This document shows positions 21,871 through 30,289 of a DNA stretch of 64,000 nucleotides, piece after piece (positions within the stretch are counted from its first letter, which is position 1; each line of letters begins with the position of its first letter). The notes beneath the pieces are model-generated. The model made no database searches. It had not been told where the DNA came from and was given only the letters and a program-made list of their open reading frames with translations. Source of the stretch: Methylibium petroleiphilum PM1 (lineage in GTDB: Bacteria > Pseudomonadota > Gammaproteobacteria > Burkholderiales > Burkholderiaceae_C); the NCBI RefSeq assembly GCF_000015725.1, contig NC_008825.1, positions 2,728,001 through 2,792,000 on the forward strand, given 5' to 3'. Position numbers and translations under genes: made by a program.

Positions 21871-23304
21871 ATGCGCGACTACCTCAAGTTCTACATCGAC
21901 GGCCACTGGGTCGACCCGGTCAAGGCGAAGAGCCTCGACGTCGTCAACCCGGCCACCGAAGCCTCGGCGGGTCGCATCTCCATGGGCACGGCTGCCGACG
22001 TGGACCGTGCCGTGAAGGCCGCGCGCAAGGCCTTCGCGAGCTACTCGCAGACCAGCGTGGCCGAGCGCGCCTCGCTGCTTGAACGCATCATCGTCGAGTA
22101 CAAGAAGCGCTACGCCGACATGGCTGCCGCCATCACCGAGGAGATGGGCGCGCCGGTCGCGCTGTCGAAGGACGCCCAGGCGGCGATGGGCATCGCCCAC
22201 CTGCAGATCGCGCTCGACGTGCTGAAGAACTACAAGTTCCAGGAACTGCGCGACACCACACTGATGGTGAAGGAGCCGATCGGCGTGTGCGGCTTCATCA
22301 CGCCGTGGAACTGGCCGGTCAACCAGATCGCCTGCAAGGTGGCGCCGGCGCTCGCGGTGGGCTGCACCATGGTGCTCAAGCCGTCCGAGATCGCGCCGTT
22401 CTCGGCCTACCTGTGGACCGAGATCCTGCACGCCGCCGGCGTGCCGGCCGGCGTGTTCAACCTCGTCAACGGCGATGGCCCGACGGTGGGCGCGGCGCTG
22501 TCGAGCCACCCCGACGTCGACATGGTCTCGTTCACCGGCTCCACGCGCGCCGGTGTCGAAGTGGCGCGCAATGCCGCGCCGACCGTGAAGCGGGTGCACC
22601 AGGAGCTGGGCGGCAAGTCGCCCAACATCATCCTTCCCGACGCCGACTTCAAGCACGCCATCACCGCCGGCGTGCAGGGCGTGATGCTCAACTCGGGCCA
22701 GTCGTGCAACGCGCCCACCCGCATGCTGGTGCCGAACGCGCGCCTCGACGAGGCGCTGGCCATCGCCAAGGAGGCCGCCGAGGCCACCACGGTGGGCGAC
22801 CCGGCCAGCGGCGCCGCCCTCGGCCCGGTGATCTCGGCCACGCAGTGGGACAAGATCCAGACGCTGATCCACAAGGGCATCGAGGAAGGCGCCACGGTGG
22901 TGGCCGGCGGCCCGGGCAAGCCCAAGGGCCTGGAGACCGGCTACTACGTGAAGCCCACGGTGCTGGGTCACGTGAACAACCAGATGACGGTGGCGCGCGA
23001 GGAGATCTTCGGCCCGGTGCTGACCATCCTGGGCTACGACACGGTGGACCAGGCGGTCGAGATCGGCAACGACACGCCCTACGGCCTGGCGGCCTACGTG
23101 TCGGGCACCGACCCGGAAGCCACGCGCAAGGTGGCTTCGCGCCTGCGCGCCGGCCAGGTGAACATCAACAGCGTGCCGCTGGACTTCAAGGCGCCGTTCG
23201 GCGGCTTCAAGCAGTCCGGCAACGGCCGCGAGTGGGGCGACCACGCCTTCGGCGAGTTCCTCGAGGTGAAGGCCGTGCTCGGCTACGCACCCAAGGCGGC
23301 CTGA
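21871..23304 (+). CDS. NAD(P)-dependent aldehyde dehydrogenase
   Basis: A 477-residue member of the aldehyde dehydrogenase superfamily. It oxidises an aldehyde to the acid with NAD(P)+. Catalytic residues are intact: Cys279 in NSGQSCNAPTR, general base Glu245 in HQELGGKSPN and Asn147 in TPWNWP. Coenzyme-loop motif FTGSTRAG is present. The ATG at 21871 (MRDYLKFYIDGHWVDP) gives the usual N-terminus; the longer open frame upstream has no family similarity. The substrate cannot be fixed from sequence. It converges on the AOR operon, so two chemically different aldehyde-oxidising enzymes are encoded side by side. Confidence 0.92.
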   Translation: MRDYLKFYIDGHWVDPVKAKSLDVVNPATEASAGRISMGTAADVDRAVKAARKAFASYSQTSVAERASLLERIIVEYKKRYADMAAAITEEMGAPVALSKDAQAAMGIAHLQIALDVLKNYKFQELRDTTLMVKEPIGVCGFITPWNWPVNQIACKVAPALAVGCTMVLKPSEIAPFSAYLWTEILHAAGVPAGVFNLVNGDGPTVGAALSSHPDVDMVSFTGSTRAGVEVARNAAPTVKRVHQELGGKSPNIILPDADFKHAITAGVQGVMLNSGQSCNAPTRMLVPNARLDEALAIAKEAAEATTVGDPASGAALGPVISATQWDKIQTLIHKGIEEGATVVAGGPGKPKGLETGYYVKPTVLGHVNNQMTVAREEIFGPVLTILGYDTVDQAVEIGNDTPYGLAAYVSGTDPEATRKVASRLRAGQVNINSVPLDFKAPFGGFKQSGNGREWGDHAFGEFLEVKAVLGYAPKAA

Positions 23305-23322
23305 AGCGTGCGGCGCGGGCGG

Positions 23323-23625
23323 CTAGCCGCCGCCGCGCTGCATGAAGAGGTCGAAGTAGCGCATGAAGCGCTGCCGGTCGGCCTCGTCGACGTCGGTGAA
23401 GCTGAACTGCACCGCCAGCCGCGGCAGGCGCATCAACGCGATCTGTCGGTCCGGCAGCGGCGCCCAGCGCAGCTCGAGCCGACCCGCACCGATGTCCACG
23501 CGGGCCTGCCCCTGCGCCGCGCGATCGGCGGTCTGCGCACCGCAGGCGCCCGGCAGCCAGCCCAGCCATTCGGCCTCGGTGCAGCCCATCTCGCGCTCGA
23601 AGCGCGGTGGATAGTGCGTCTGCAT
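23323..23625 (-). CDS. Small conserved protein at the end of the AOR operon
   Basis: A 100-residue protein that I do not recognise as a named family. It begins MQTHYPPRFEREMGCTEAEWLGWLPGACG and contains LELRWAPLPDRQIALMRLPRLAVQFSFTDVDEADRQRFMRYFDLFMQRGGG. Its start shares one base with the stop of the ThiS/MoaD-like gene (TGATG), so it is translationally coupled to an operon for tungsten-enzyme assembly. A maturation or cofactor role is suggested only by that position. The final GGG is a coincidence or a processed tail; I cannot tell which. Confidence 0.7.
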   Translation of the reverse strand: MQTHYPPRFEREMGCTEAEWLGWLPGACGAQTADRAAQGQARVDIGAGRLELRWAPLPDRQIALMRLPRLAVQFSFTDVDEADRQRFMRYFDLFMQRGGG

Positions 23626-23879
23626 CAGCCGCCGGCGATCGGCGGCCAGATCGCCAGCACGTCGCCTTCCTGGAAGGTGCGCGCGGCGCGGTCCTCGGGC
23701 GCCACGTAGTGGCCGTTGACGAGCACCAGGTGCACCAGCTTCATCGGCAGGCCGTAGGGCGCGATCACGTCCGCGATGGTCGCCGACGGCGCGATGTCGA
23801 GCTCCACCCGGTTGCCGCTGCGGGCCTCGGCAGGCAGGTAGTCGGTGAGCGTGGCGTAGAGCTTGAAGCTGATCTTCAT
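23625..23879 (-). CDS. ThiS/MoaD-like sulfur-carrier protein
   Basis: An 84-residue beta-grasp protein ending in the diglycine PPIAGG, the tail that is adenylated and thiocarboxylated in MoaD and ThiS. The ATG at 23879 (MKISFKLYATLTDYLP) is the natural family start; 26 further codons upstream are unlikely to be translated. Located between the FAD subunit and a small unknown protein of the AOR operon, it probably supplies sulfur for the metal-binding pterin of the tungsten cofactor. A MoaD-like gene is a known companion of AOR clusters in betaproteobacteria. Confidence 0.85.
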   Translation of the reverse strand: MKISFKLYATLTDYLPAEARSGNRVELDIAPSATIADVIAPYGLPMKLVHLVLVNGHYVAPEDRAARTFQEGDVLAIWPPIAGG

Positions 23880-23904
23880 GCGGCGATCATCGCCCGGAAC
23901 CGGC

Positions 23905-25323
23905 TCACACGTGCGCGCCGGCCTGGGCCCAGCGCGCCTGCGCCTGCCCCTGGGCAATGTAGGCCTCGGTCAGGCGCGTCGGGTCGGCGATCAGCTTCTC
24001 CTTCCACTCGCCCAGCCTCACGCGGCCCTCCACCAGCCCTCGCATCACGCCCACATGTTCGGTCCAGCCGATGCTGTTGCAGCCGACCAGCCGGTCGGCG
24101 TCGAACTGCAGGCTGAGGAGCTTGAAGCCCTCACTGTCGGTGAGCTCCGCCTGCTGGCCGCCGGGCACGCCCTGCCAGTCGCCGAAGCTGGCCGAAATGA
24201 GGCCCAGCGTGTCGAGCACGTTGATCTGCGGCACGCGCTTGAGCACCGCGCCGCGTTCGAGCATGTTCATCGCGGCCACGTAGGCCTGGTCGGCGGCGTT
24301 GGGCTGGATCGCGCTGATGACGCGCGTCTTCGTCGCCAGGTCGAAGGCCTCGGCGCAGTCGCCGGCGGTGTAGATGCCCGGCACATTGGTCTGCAGGCGC
24401 TCGTCGGCCAGCACGCCCTGGCCGCACTCGATGCCCGAGTCCTTCAGGAAGGCGACATTGGGCTTCACGCCGGTAGCGCTGATCACCAGGTCGGCCTCCA
24501 CCGTCTGCCCGTTCGACAGCCGCACGCTCATCGCGCTGCCGCGCGGCGCCGGTGCCGTTTCGCGCCAGTCGGGCGCGGGCGGTGCCGGGTTCTTGCCGCC
24601 GAGGCCGAGCATCGCCGCGGCGCGGGCGATGAAGCCCCCCTCGGCCGAGGCCGGGGCCACCGCCGACGGCGAAGCCACGGTGGACTTCGCCGCCTCGATC
24701 GCCTCGACGCGGGTGCCGGTGAACACGCGCACGCCCTTCTTCTCGCACCAGGCCTTGATCATGTTGCCGGCGGCCGGCCCCATCATGCGCGGCACCATGC
24801 GGTCGCCCATCTCCACGACGGTCAGCTCCACGCCGCGCAGCGCGAGCGCTTCCATGATGATGCAGCCGATGAAGCCGGCGCCCATCTGCAGCACCTTGGC
24901 GCCTGGCTGCGCCAGCTCGGCGATGTGGCGCGCGTTCTCCAGCGTCCAGCACGGCTGCACGCCCGGCAGGTCCATGCCGGGGATCGGCGGACGCACCGGC
25001 TTGGAGCCGGTGGCGATCAGCAGCTTGTCGAAGCCGAGGATGCTGCCGTTGTCCAGCGTCACGGTGCGCCGCGCGGCGTCGACGTGGGTCGCACGCTGGC
25101 GCAGCACCGCGATGTTGAGCTTGCGGAACTGGTCCGCGTCGCGCCGCAGGTAGGTGCCGTCTTCGCCCACCTTGCCGATCAGCAGGTAGGGAATCGCCAT
25201 GCGCGAATACGGCGGCTCCGGCTCGTCGCCGACGATCGTGATGCTGTCGTACGGCGCGTGCTTGCGCAGCGTCTCGGCCGCGATGACGCCGGCCGGGCCG
25301 GCGCCGAGGATCACGTGTCTCAT
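23905..25323 (-). CDS. aorC: FAD-dependent oxidoreductase subunit of aldehyde oxidoreductase
   Basis: A 472-residue flavoprotein of the pyridine nucleotide-disulfide oxidoreductase class. The FAD-binding GxGxxG is in HVILGAGPAGVIAAE at residues 4-18, the NAD(P)H-binding one in KVLQMGAGFIG, and the second FAD motif is GIYTAGDCAEA. An Ala/Pro-rich insertion near residues 210-245 (AAAMLGLGGKNPAPPAP) interrupts the NAD domain. The ATG at 25323 overlaps the stop of aorB (ATGA). In the Aromatoleum AOR complex the AorC subunit passes electrons to NAD+; the same role is inferred here. Confidence 0.85.
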   Translation of the reverse strand: MRHVILGAGPAGVIAAETLRKHAPYDSITIVGDEPEPPYSRMAIPYLLIGKVGEDGTYLRRDADQFRKLNIAVLRQRATHVDAARRTVTLDNGSILGFDKLLIATGSKPVRPPIPGMDLPGVQPCWTLENARHIAELAQPGAKVLQMGAGFIGCIIMEALALRGVELTVVEMGDRMVPRMMGPAAGNMIKAWCEKKGVRVFTGTRVEAIEAAKSTVASPSAVAPASAEGGFIARAAAMLGLGGKNPAPPAPDWRETAPAPRGSAMSVRLSNGQTVEADLVISATGVKPNVAFLKDSGIECGQGVLADERLQTNVPGIYTAGDCAEAFDLATKTRVISAIQPNAADQAYVAAMNMLERGAVLKRVPQINVLDTLGLISASFGDWQGVPGGQQAELTDSEGFKLLSLQFDADRLVGCNSIGWTEHVGVMRGLVEGRVRLGEWKEKLIADPTRLTEAYIAQGQAQARWAQAGAHV

Positions 25324-27167
25324 AGGCCCAGGCGTGCGCGTGTCTCGGGCTTGAGCTGGCCGCCGGCGTCCCAGCCGCGCACCTCGTAGTACTGCGGCAG
25401 CATTTCCGGCAGCTTGTTCACCAGGCCCTTGGCCGGACCGGTCTTCGCCGGTTCGGTCAGCAGGCGCTTGGGCAGCGTGTCGTCCTTCGCGGTGAAGCCG
25501 GCCTGGTTGTTGAAGTCGCGCTCCATGTTCCACACGCGCTCGCCGATCTCGTTCAGCTTCTCCAGCGTGAACTCCTCGCCACAGGCCGCCGCGACCTGCG
25601 GCTGCACGTCGGCCAGGCCCCAGGCGAAACTGGTGAAGATGCAGATGCCGGCCGAGTCGAAGGCGGCGGTGGCGTCCTGGAAGGCCTTCACCAGCTCCGG
25701 CTTGCCCTCGGCCACCAGCGGGTCGGTCTTGACCGGGATGCCCAGCACTTCCGAGGCGACCGTGTAGCCACGCAGGTGGCAGGCGCCACGGTTGGAGGTG
25801 GCATACGCGAGGCCCATGCCCTGGATGCCGCGGCTGTCGTAGGCCGGGAATTCCTGGCCCTTGACGCTCATGCTCAGGTCGGGGTGACCGTACTTCGCGG
25901 TCAGCCGCGCCGAGCCCAGGCCGATCTCCTTGCCGAAGCCCACGCCCTGCGCGGTCATCTCGGCAAAGTGCACCAGGGCGCGCGCCGAGCCGAACGGGGC
26001 GTCGGTGCCGAGCTGCTCCTTGGTCAGCACGCCCATCTCGTAGAGCTCCATCACCGCGCCGATGGTCGCGCCGAAGGAGATCGGGTCCATGCCCTGCTCG
26101 TTGCACAGCACGTTGGCGTACTGCAGCGCGTCGAGGTCGTTCACGCCGTTGGCGTTGCCCAGCGCCCAGGCCGCCTCGTACTCCAGGCCGCCGGAGGCGC
26201 CCCAGTACTGCGGCTTGTTCTCGACCGAGAAGTGGCTCTGGTCGATCTTCTGGATGCGCCCGCAGGCGATGGTGCAGCCGAAGCAGGCCTGGTTGGTGAC
26301 CAGCGGCTTCTTGCCGTCGGTCTTGCGCGGCGTGGCCATCGCCTCGGCGGAGATGTCCTTGGCGCCCTCGAACTGCACGTCGCGGTGGTTGCGCGTCGGC
26401 GAGGCGCCGATCTCGTTGATCACGTTCATCAGCACCTGGGTGCCGTAGGTCGGCAGGCCCTGGCCGGTGACGGCGTTGTCGGCGAGGATCTTCTTCTTCT
26501 CGAAGGTCACCTTCATGAATTCCTTCGGGTTCGCGACGTTGCCGACCCCCTTCGTGCCACGCACCGCGATGGCCTTCAGGTTCTTCGATCCCATCACCGC
26601 GCCCACGCCCGAGCGGCCGGCCGCACGGTGCAGGTCGTTCACCACCGCCGCGTACAGCACGCCGTTCTCGCCCGCCAGGCCGATGCTCGACACGCGGGTC
26701 AGCGGGTCCTGGTGCTGCTTCTTGATGATCTCCTCGGTCTGCCAGACGCTCTTGCCCCACAGGTGGGAGGCGTCACGCAGCTCGGCCTTGTCGTCCTCGA
26801 TCGACAGGTAGACCGGCTTGGCCGACTTGCCTTCGAAGATCACCATGTCCCAGCCGGAGAACTTGAGCTCGGCGCCCCAGTAGCCGCCCGAGTTGGAGCA
26901 GGCGATCGCGCCGGTCAGCGGGCCCTTGGTCACCACGGTGTAGCGGCCGCCGGTCGAGGCCATGGTGCCGGTCAGCGGGCCTGTGGCCCAGATGATCTTG
27001 TTCTCGGGCGCGAGCGGGTCGACCTTGGGGTCGATCTCGCTGACGAGGTACTTGGTGGCCAGGCCGCGCGAGCCCAGGTAGGCGCGCGCCCATTCCATGT
27101 TCAGCGGCTCCGAGGAAACGGTGCCGGCGGTGAGGTTGACGCGAAGGATCTTTCCAGCCCAAGACAT
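25320..27167 (-). CDS. aorB: Aldehyde:ferredoxin oxidoreductase, tungsten subunit
   Basis: The catalytic subunit with tungsten-bispterin cofactor, oxidising aldehydes to acids and in some systems reducing acids. It has 615 residues, the normal AOR length. Family features: N-terminus AGKILRVNLTAGTVSSE, cofactor-domain segment ATGPLTGTMASTGGRYTVVTKGP, the [4Fe-4S] ligands Cys295, Cys298 and Cys302 in NQACFGCTIACG, and the fourth-cysteine region AGICIFTSF. It lies 10 bp after aorA and overlaps aorC, so aorABC form one unit. Tungsten dependence is inferred from the family. Confidence 0.92.
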   Translation of the reverse strand: MSWAGKILRVNLTAGTVSSEPLNMEWARAYLGSRGLATKYLVSEIDPKVDPLAPENKIIWATGPLTGTMASTGGRYTVVTKGPLTGAIACSNSGGYWGAELKFSGWDMVIFEGKSAKPVYLSIEDDKAELRDASHLWGKSVWQTEEIIKKQHQDPLTRVSSIGLAGENGVLYAAVVNDLHRAAGRSGVGAVMGSKNLKAIAVRGTKGVGNVANPKEFMKVTFEKKKILADNAVTGQGLPTYGTQVLMNVINEIGASPTRNHRDVQFEGAKDISAEAMATPRKTDGKKPLVTNQACFGCTIACGRIQKIDQSHFSVENKPQYWGASGGLEYEAAWALGNANGVNDLDALQYANVLCNEQGMDPISFGATIGAVMELYEMGVLTKEQLGTDAPFGSARALVHFAEMTAQGVGFGKEIGLGSARLTAKYGHPDLSMSVKGQEFPAYDSRGIQGMGLAYATSNRGACHLRGYTVASEVLGIPVKTDPLVAEGKPELVKAFQDATAAFDSAGICIFTSFAWGLADVQPQVAAACGEEFTLEKLNEIGERVWNMERDFNNQAGFTAKDDTLPKRLLTEPAKTGPAKGLVNKLPEMLPQYYEVRGWDAGGQLKPETRARLGL

Positions 27168-27177
27168 AGTGTTCTCC

Positions 27178-27654
27178 TCAAGCCGCTGCGTTCTGGTTGC
27201 CGAGCTTGTCGGCCCAGGCCTGCATCTTGTTCAGGCCGGTCCAGTTCGCGTCGACGTAGGTGATGGCGCCCGTCGGGCAGGCTTCGGCACAGGCCGGCTC
27301 GCCGCCGCACAGGTCGCACTTCTGGACCTTGCCGGTCTCCTGCACGTAATTGATGGTGCCGAACGGGCAGCTGATGGTGCAGACCTTGCAGCCCACGCAG
27401 GTGGTCTCGTTGACGATCTTGGCGCCGGTGGCGCCGTCGATCGTGATCGCCTCCACCGGGCAGGCATGCAGGCACCACGCCTCGTCGCACTGGGTGCAGG
27501 TGTAGGGCACCTTGCGGCCGGTGTGATGGAAGTCGAACACCTTGATACGCGACTTGCTCGGCGCGTAGACGGCGTAGTTCTCGAAGGAACAGGCCATCTC
27601 GCACTGCAGACAGCCAGTGCATTTCTCGGGGTCAAGGTGGAGGGTCTTCTGCAT
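27178..27654 (-). CDS. aorA: Four-cluster ferredoxin subunit of aldehyde oxidoreductase
   Basis: A 158-residue electron-transfer protein with sixteen cysteines in four CxxCxxCxxxC-type groups (CTGCLQCEMAC, CTQC...CLHACP, CVGCKVCTISCP, CDLC...CAEACP), enough for four [4Fe-4S] clusters, as in the AorA subunit of betaproteobacterial AOR. The ATG at 27654 (MQKTLHLDPEKC) follows GGAGA at the right distance; the open frame continues to 27735 without a better start. It is the first gene of the operon, with a 423-bp intergenic region up to the divergent regulator. Confidence 0.9.
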   Translation of the reverse strand: MQKTLHLDPEKCTGCLQCEMACSFENYAVYAPSKSRIKVFDFHHTGRKVPYTCTQCDEAWCLHACPVEAITIDGATGAKIVNETTCVGCKVCTISCPFGTINYVQETGKVQKCDLCGGEPACAEACPTGAITYVDANWTGLNKMQAWADKLGNQNAAA

Positions 27655-28077
27655 GGCTGGCGTCTCCGCTGGCGGTTCGTGATCGGATCGAATTCCCGTG
27701 CGCGCGAGCAAACCTCCGCCCGGCGCTAGGAACAAGTCTGCCTATGTTCTGGATTGAACATCCCGCTTCATATCCGGTGCTTACCCTGATCCGGCGCAGA
27801 ACAATTGCTCCCCTGCAGCAAGTCGACCGGCTGGTGGGAGCAATCGCTCGGTGCTTCCGGGCGTCGCAGTGTCCGGCTGCCTGACCCGCCGGGCCGCCGC
27901 GCGCGCCACCGCCTCGTGCGTCGAAATTGAACACGAGTTCCATATCTTCCGGGACGAGCAGGATCACAATGAATGTGAAGTCCCACGCCCGATCTGGCGC
28001 TGATCCGTTCTCCGGGCGAGGCATCGCCGCCCGCCCGGGACACTGGCCGCCGATGGCGGCATGAAAGGAAGGCCTCG
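27655..28077. promoter_or_regulatory. Divergent control region between aorA and its regulator
   Basis: A 423-bp gene-free region. Three inverted repeats stand out: ATGTTC-N6-GAACAT at 27744-27761; ATTGCTCCC at 27804-27812 facing GGGAGCAAT at 27836-27844; and GAAC-N4-GTTC at 27929-27940. The half-site TTGAACA occurs in the first and third. A weak sigma-54-like element reading toward aorA lies at 27707-27722 (minus strand CGGGCGGAGGTTTGCT, good -12, poor -24). These are plausible upstream activator sites for the adjacent regulator, but none is proven. Confidence 0.45.
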
Positions 28078-30207
28078 ATGTCGATCCCCAGCGTGCACCC
28101 CACCCCGAGCACGGGCCGCCGCCGCCGCGAAGAGGCGGCCCAGCGGCCGATCGCCAGCGCCCTGCCCCTCGACGGCGAGCATGTGCTGTCGATCAACGAA
28201 TCCCACGAGCGCTGTGCCGCGCTGGGCCTGAGCCGCATCGGCGCGCCCGACTACACGCCGCTCGGCCGCGCCGACTTCACCATCACCCGCGAGCGCAACC
28301 GCCGCCTGTTCGCCCACGCGGCGCCGGTGATGGAACTGCTGTTCGACCAGATCGTGAAAACCCAGAGCATGGTCGTGCTGACCGACGCGCAGGGCACCAT
28401 CCTCCACTCCATCGGCGACGAAGACTTCCTCGAGAAGGCCGGCAAGGTGGCGCTGGCGCCCGGCGTCAACTGGGCCGAGTGCACCAAGGGCACCAACGGC
28501 ATGGGCACCGCGCTGGTCGACGAGACCGCGGTGCTGGTGCATGCCGACGAGCACTTCATGCACGCCAACCACTTCCTGACCTGCCAGGCCGCGCCCATCC
28601 TCGACCCGCGCGGCAACATCCTGGGCGTGCTCGACGTGTCGGGCGACCGGCGCGGCTACCACCAGCACACCATGGGGCTGGTCAAGATGTCGGCGCGCAT
28701 GATCGAGAACCACTGGCTGAACGACGACTTCAGCGACGCGCTCCGTCTGCACATCCATCCGCGCATGGAGTTCATCGGCACGCTGCTCGAAGGAATCCTC
28801 GCGATCGACCGCGACGGCCGGCTGCTCGGCGCCAACCGCAGTGCGCTCGACCTGCTGGGCATGAGCGGCGCCGCGCTGCGCATGCACACCGTGGCCAGCC
28901 TGCTGGGCACGCCGCTCGGTGCCATCGTCGACCGCGGCCGCGCGCTGATGGGCGCCCCGATGCGCATGGCGCTGCCCAATGGCCAGACCGTGCATGTGCA
29001 GGCCCGCTGCAACTGGCCGCTGTGGCCCGGCCAGTGGACCGGCACGGGCGGCGGCCTGCGCGACGCGGCGGCCGACGGCACCCCTGCCATGCCGGCGACC
29101 GAGGAAATCGGCCCCACGTCGCCTGCCGCGACCGCGCGCGACGCCGCAACCCGCAACCCCCGGCCGGCCCCGGCAGCCGACGGCGGTGCGCCGGCCGAAA
29201 CTGCCCCGGAACCCGAAGTCACCTTCGCGCGCCTGCAGACCGGCGACCTGCAGATCGAGGCACTGATCTCCAAGCTGCGCCGGGTGCTCGACCGCGACAT
29301 CCCGGTGCTGATCCTCGGCGAAGCCGGCAGCGGCAAGGAGATGCTGGCGCGCGCCATCCACCGCGAATCGCGGCGGGCGCACCGGCCCTTCATCTCGGTC
29401 CAGTGCGCCTCCACGCCCGAGGCGCAGCTCGAGGCCGAGCTGCTGGGCTACGCCGAGGGCGTGTTCCCGGGCGCACGGCGCAAGGGCGCGGTCGGCAAGC
29501 TGGTGCAGGCCTCCGGCGGCACGCTCTTCCTCGACGAGATCGGCGGTCTGCCGCTCGGGCTGCAGGCACGCCTGCTGCGTGTGCTGCAGGAGCGCCAGGT
29601 CACGCCGCTGGGCGCGGTGCAGCCGCAGGAGGTTGACCTGGCCCTCATCGGCGCCACCGACCGCAACCCGCGCGAGCTGATCGACACCCACCGCATCCGC
29701 GAGGACCTCTACTACCGGCTCAACGGGCTGGCGGTGAAGCTGCCGCCGCTGCGCGAGCGCTCCGACCTGATGGCCCTGGTGCGCCGGCTGCTTGCCGACG
29801 AGGCGCCCGGCGCGCCGCTCATGCTGGCGCCGGACGTCGAGGCCCTGCTGCAGCGCTACGACTGGCCCGGCAACCTGCGGCAGCTGGCCAACGTGCTGCA
29901 CACCGCCGCGGTGATGGCAGCCGGCGAGCCGGTGATCACCCGCGAGCACCTGTCGGACGACTTCCTCGAGGAAGCCCAGCTGCGGGCCGCCCCCGGCGCC
30001 GCGGCGCCCGGCGGGCCCGCGCCGGGCGTGGTGCGCGCGATGGCGAGCGGCATCGACAGCGGCGGCAAGACCCTCGAGGAACTGGAGCGCGAGATGATCC
30101 GCCACGCGGTGGACGCCGCCGACGGCAACATCTCGGTCGCCTCCAAGCGCCTGGGCATCAGCCGCAACACCATCTACCGCAAGCTGCGCTGGCGCGAGCC
30201 GGAATGA
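28078..30207 (+). CDS. AcoR-like AAA+ transcriptional regulator with degenerate GAFTGA
   Basis: A 709-residue regulator of the bacterial enhancer-binding class. It has an N-terminal GAF-like sensor (about residues 50-220, with [33 protein letters not shown]), a PAS-like stretch, and an Ala/Pro-rich linker. The AAA+ domain has Walker A GEAGSGKE at about 414, Walker B TLFLDEIG at about 482 and arginine-finger region [12 protein letters not shown]-terminal Fis-type HTH follows ([20 protein letters not shown]). The sigma-54 contact loop GAFTGA reads GVFPGA at residues 461-466, losing the key threonine. It is divergent from the AOR operon and presumably controls it. Confidence 0.85.
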   Translation: MSIPSVHPTPSTGRRRREEAAQRPIASALPLDGEHVLSINESHERCAALGLSRIGAPDYTPLGRADFTITRERNRRLFAHAAPVMELLFDQIVKTQSMVVLTDAQGTILHSIGDEDFLEKAGKVALAPGVNWAECTKGTNGMGTALVDETAVLVHADEHFMHANHFLTCQAAPILDPRGNILGVLDVSGDRRGYHQHTMGLVKMSARMIENHWLNDDFSDALRLHIHPRMEFIGTLLEGILAIDRDGRLLGANRSALDLLGMSGAALRMHTVASLLGTPLGAIVDRGRALMGAPMRMALPNGQTVHVQARCNWPLWPGQWTGTGGGLRDAAADGTPAMPATEEIGPTSPAATARDAATRNPRPAPAADGGAPAETAPEPEVTFARLQTGDLQIEALISKLRRVLDRDIPVLILGEAGSGKEMLARAIHRESRRAHRPFISVQCASTPEAQLEAELLGYAEGVFPGARRKGAVGKLVQASGGTLFLDEIGGLPLGLQARLLRVLQERQVTPLGAVQPQEVDLALIGATDRNPRELIDTHRIREDLYYRLNGLAVKLPPLRERSDLMALVRRLLADEAPGAPLMLAPDVEALLQRYDWPGNLRQLANVLHTAAVMAAGEPVITREHLSDDFLEEAQLRAAPGAAAPGGPAPGVVRAMASGIDSGGKTLEELEREMIRHAVDAADGNISVASKRLGISRNTIYRKLRWREPE

Positions 30208-30258
30208 CCGGCGGGCCGAGCGGCTGACGACCGGCCCTCACCCCGACCCTCTCCCCGA

Positions 30259-30282
30259 CCCTCTCCCGCCAGCGGGAGAGGG
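30259..30282. terminator. Perfect hairpin between convergent genes, REP-like
   Basis: Arms CCCTCTCCCGC and GCGGGAGAGGG (11 bp, perfect) around a CA loop, preceded by two copies of a GACCCTCTCC-like direct repeat. It lies between the convergent regulator gene and the S33 hydrolase gene and has no T tract. This class of short hairpin is dispersed in many Gram-negative genomes, so it may be both a repeat and a transcript end. Confidence 0.5.
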
Positions 30283-30289
30283 AGTTGAT

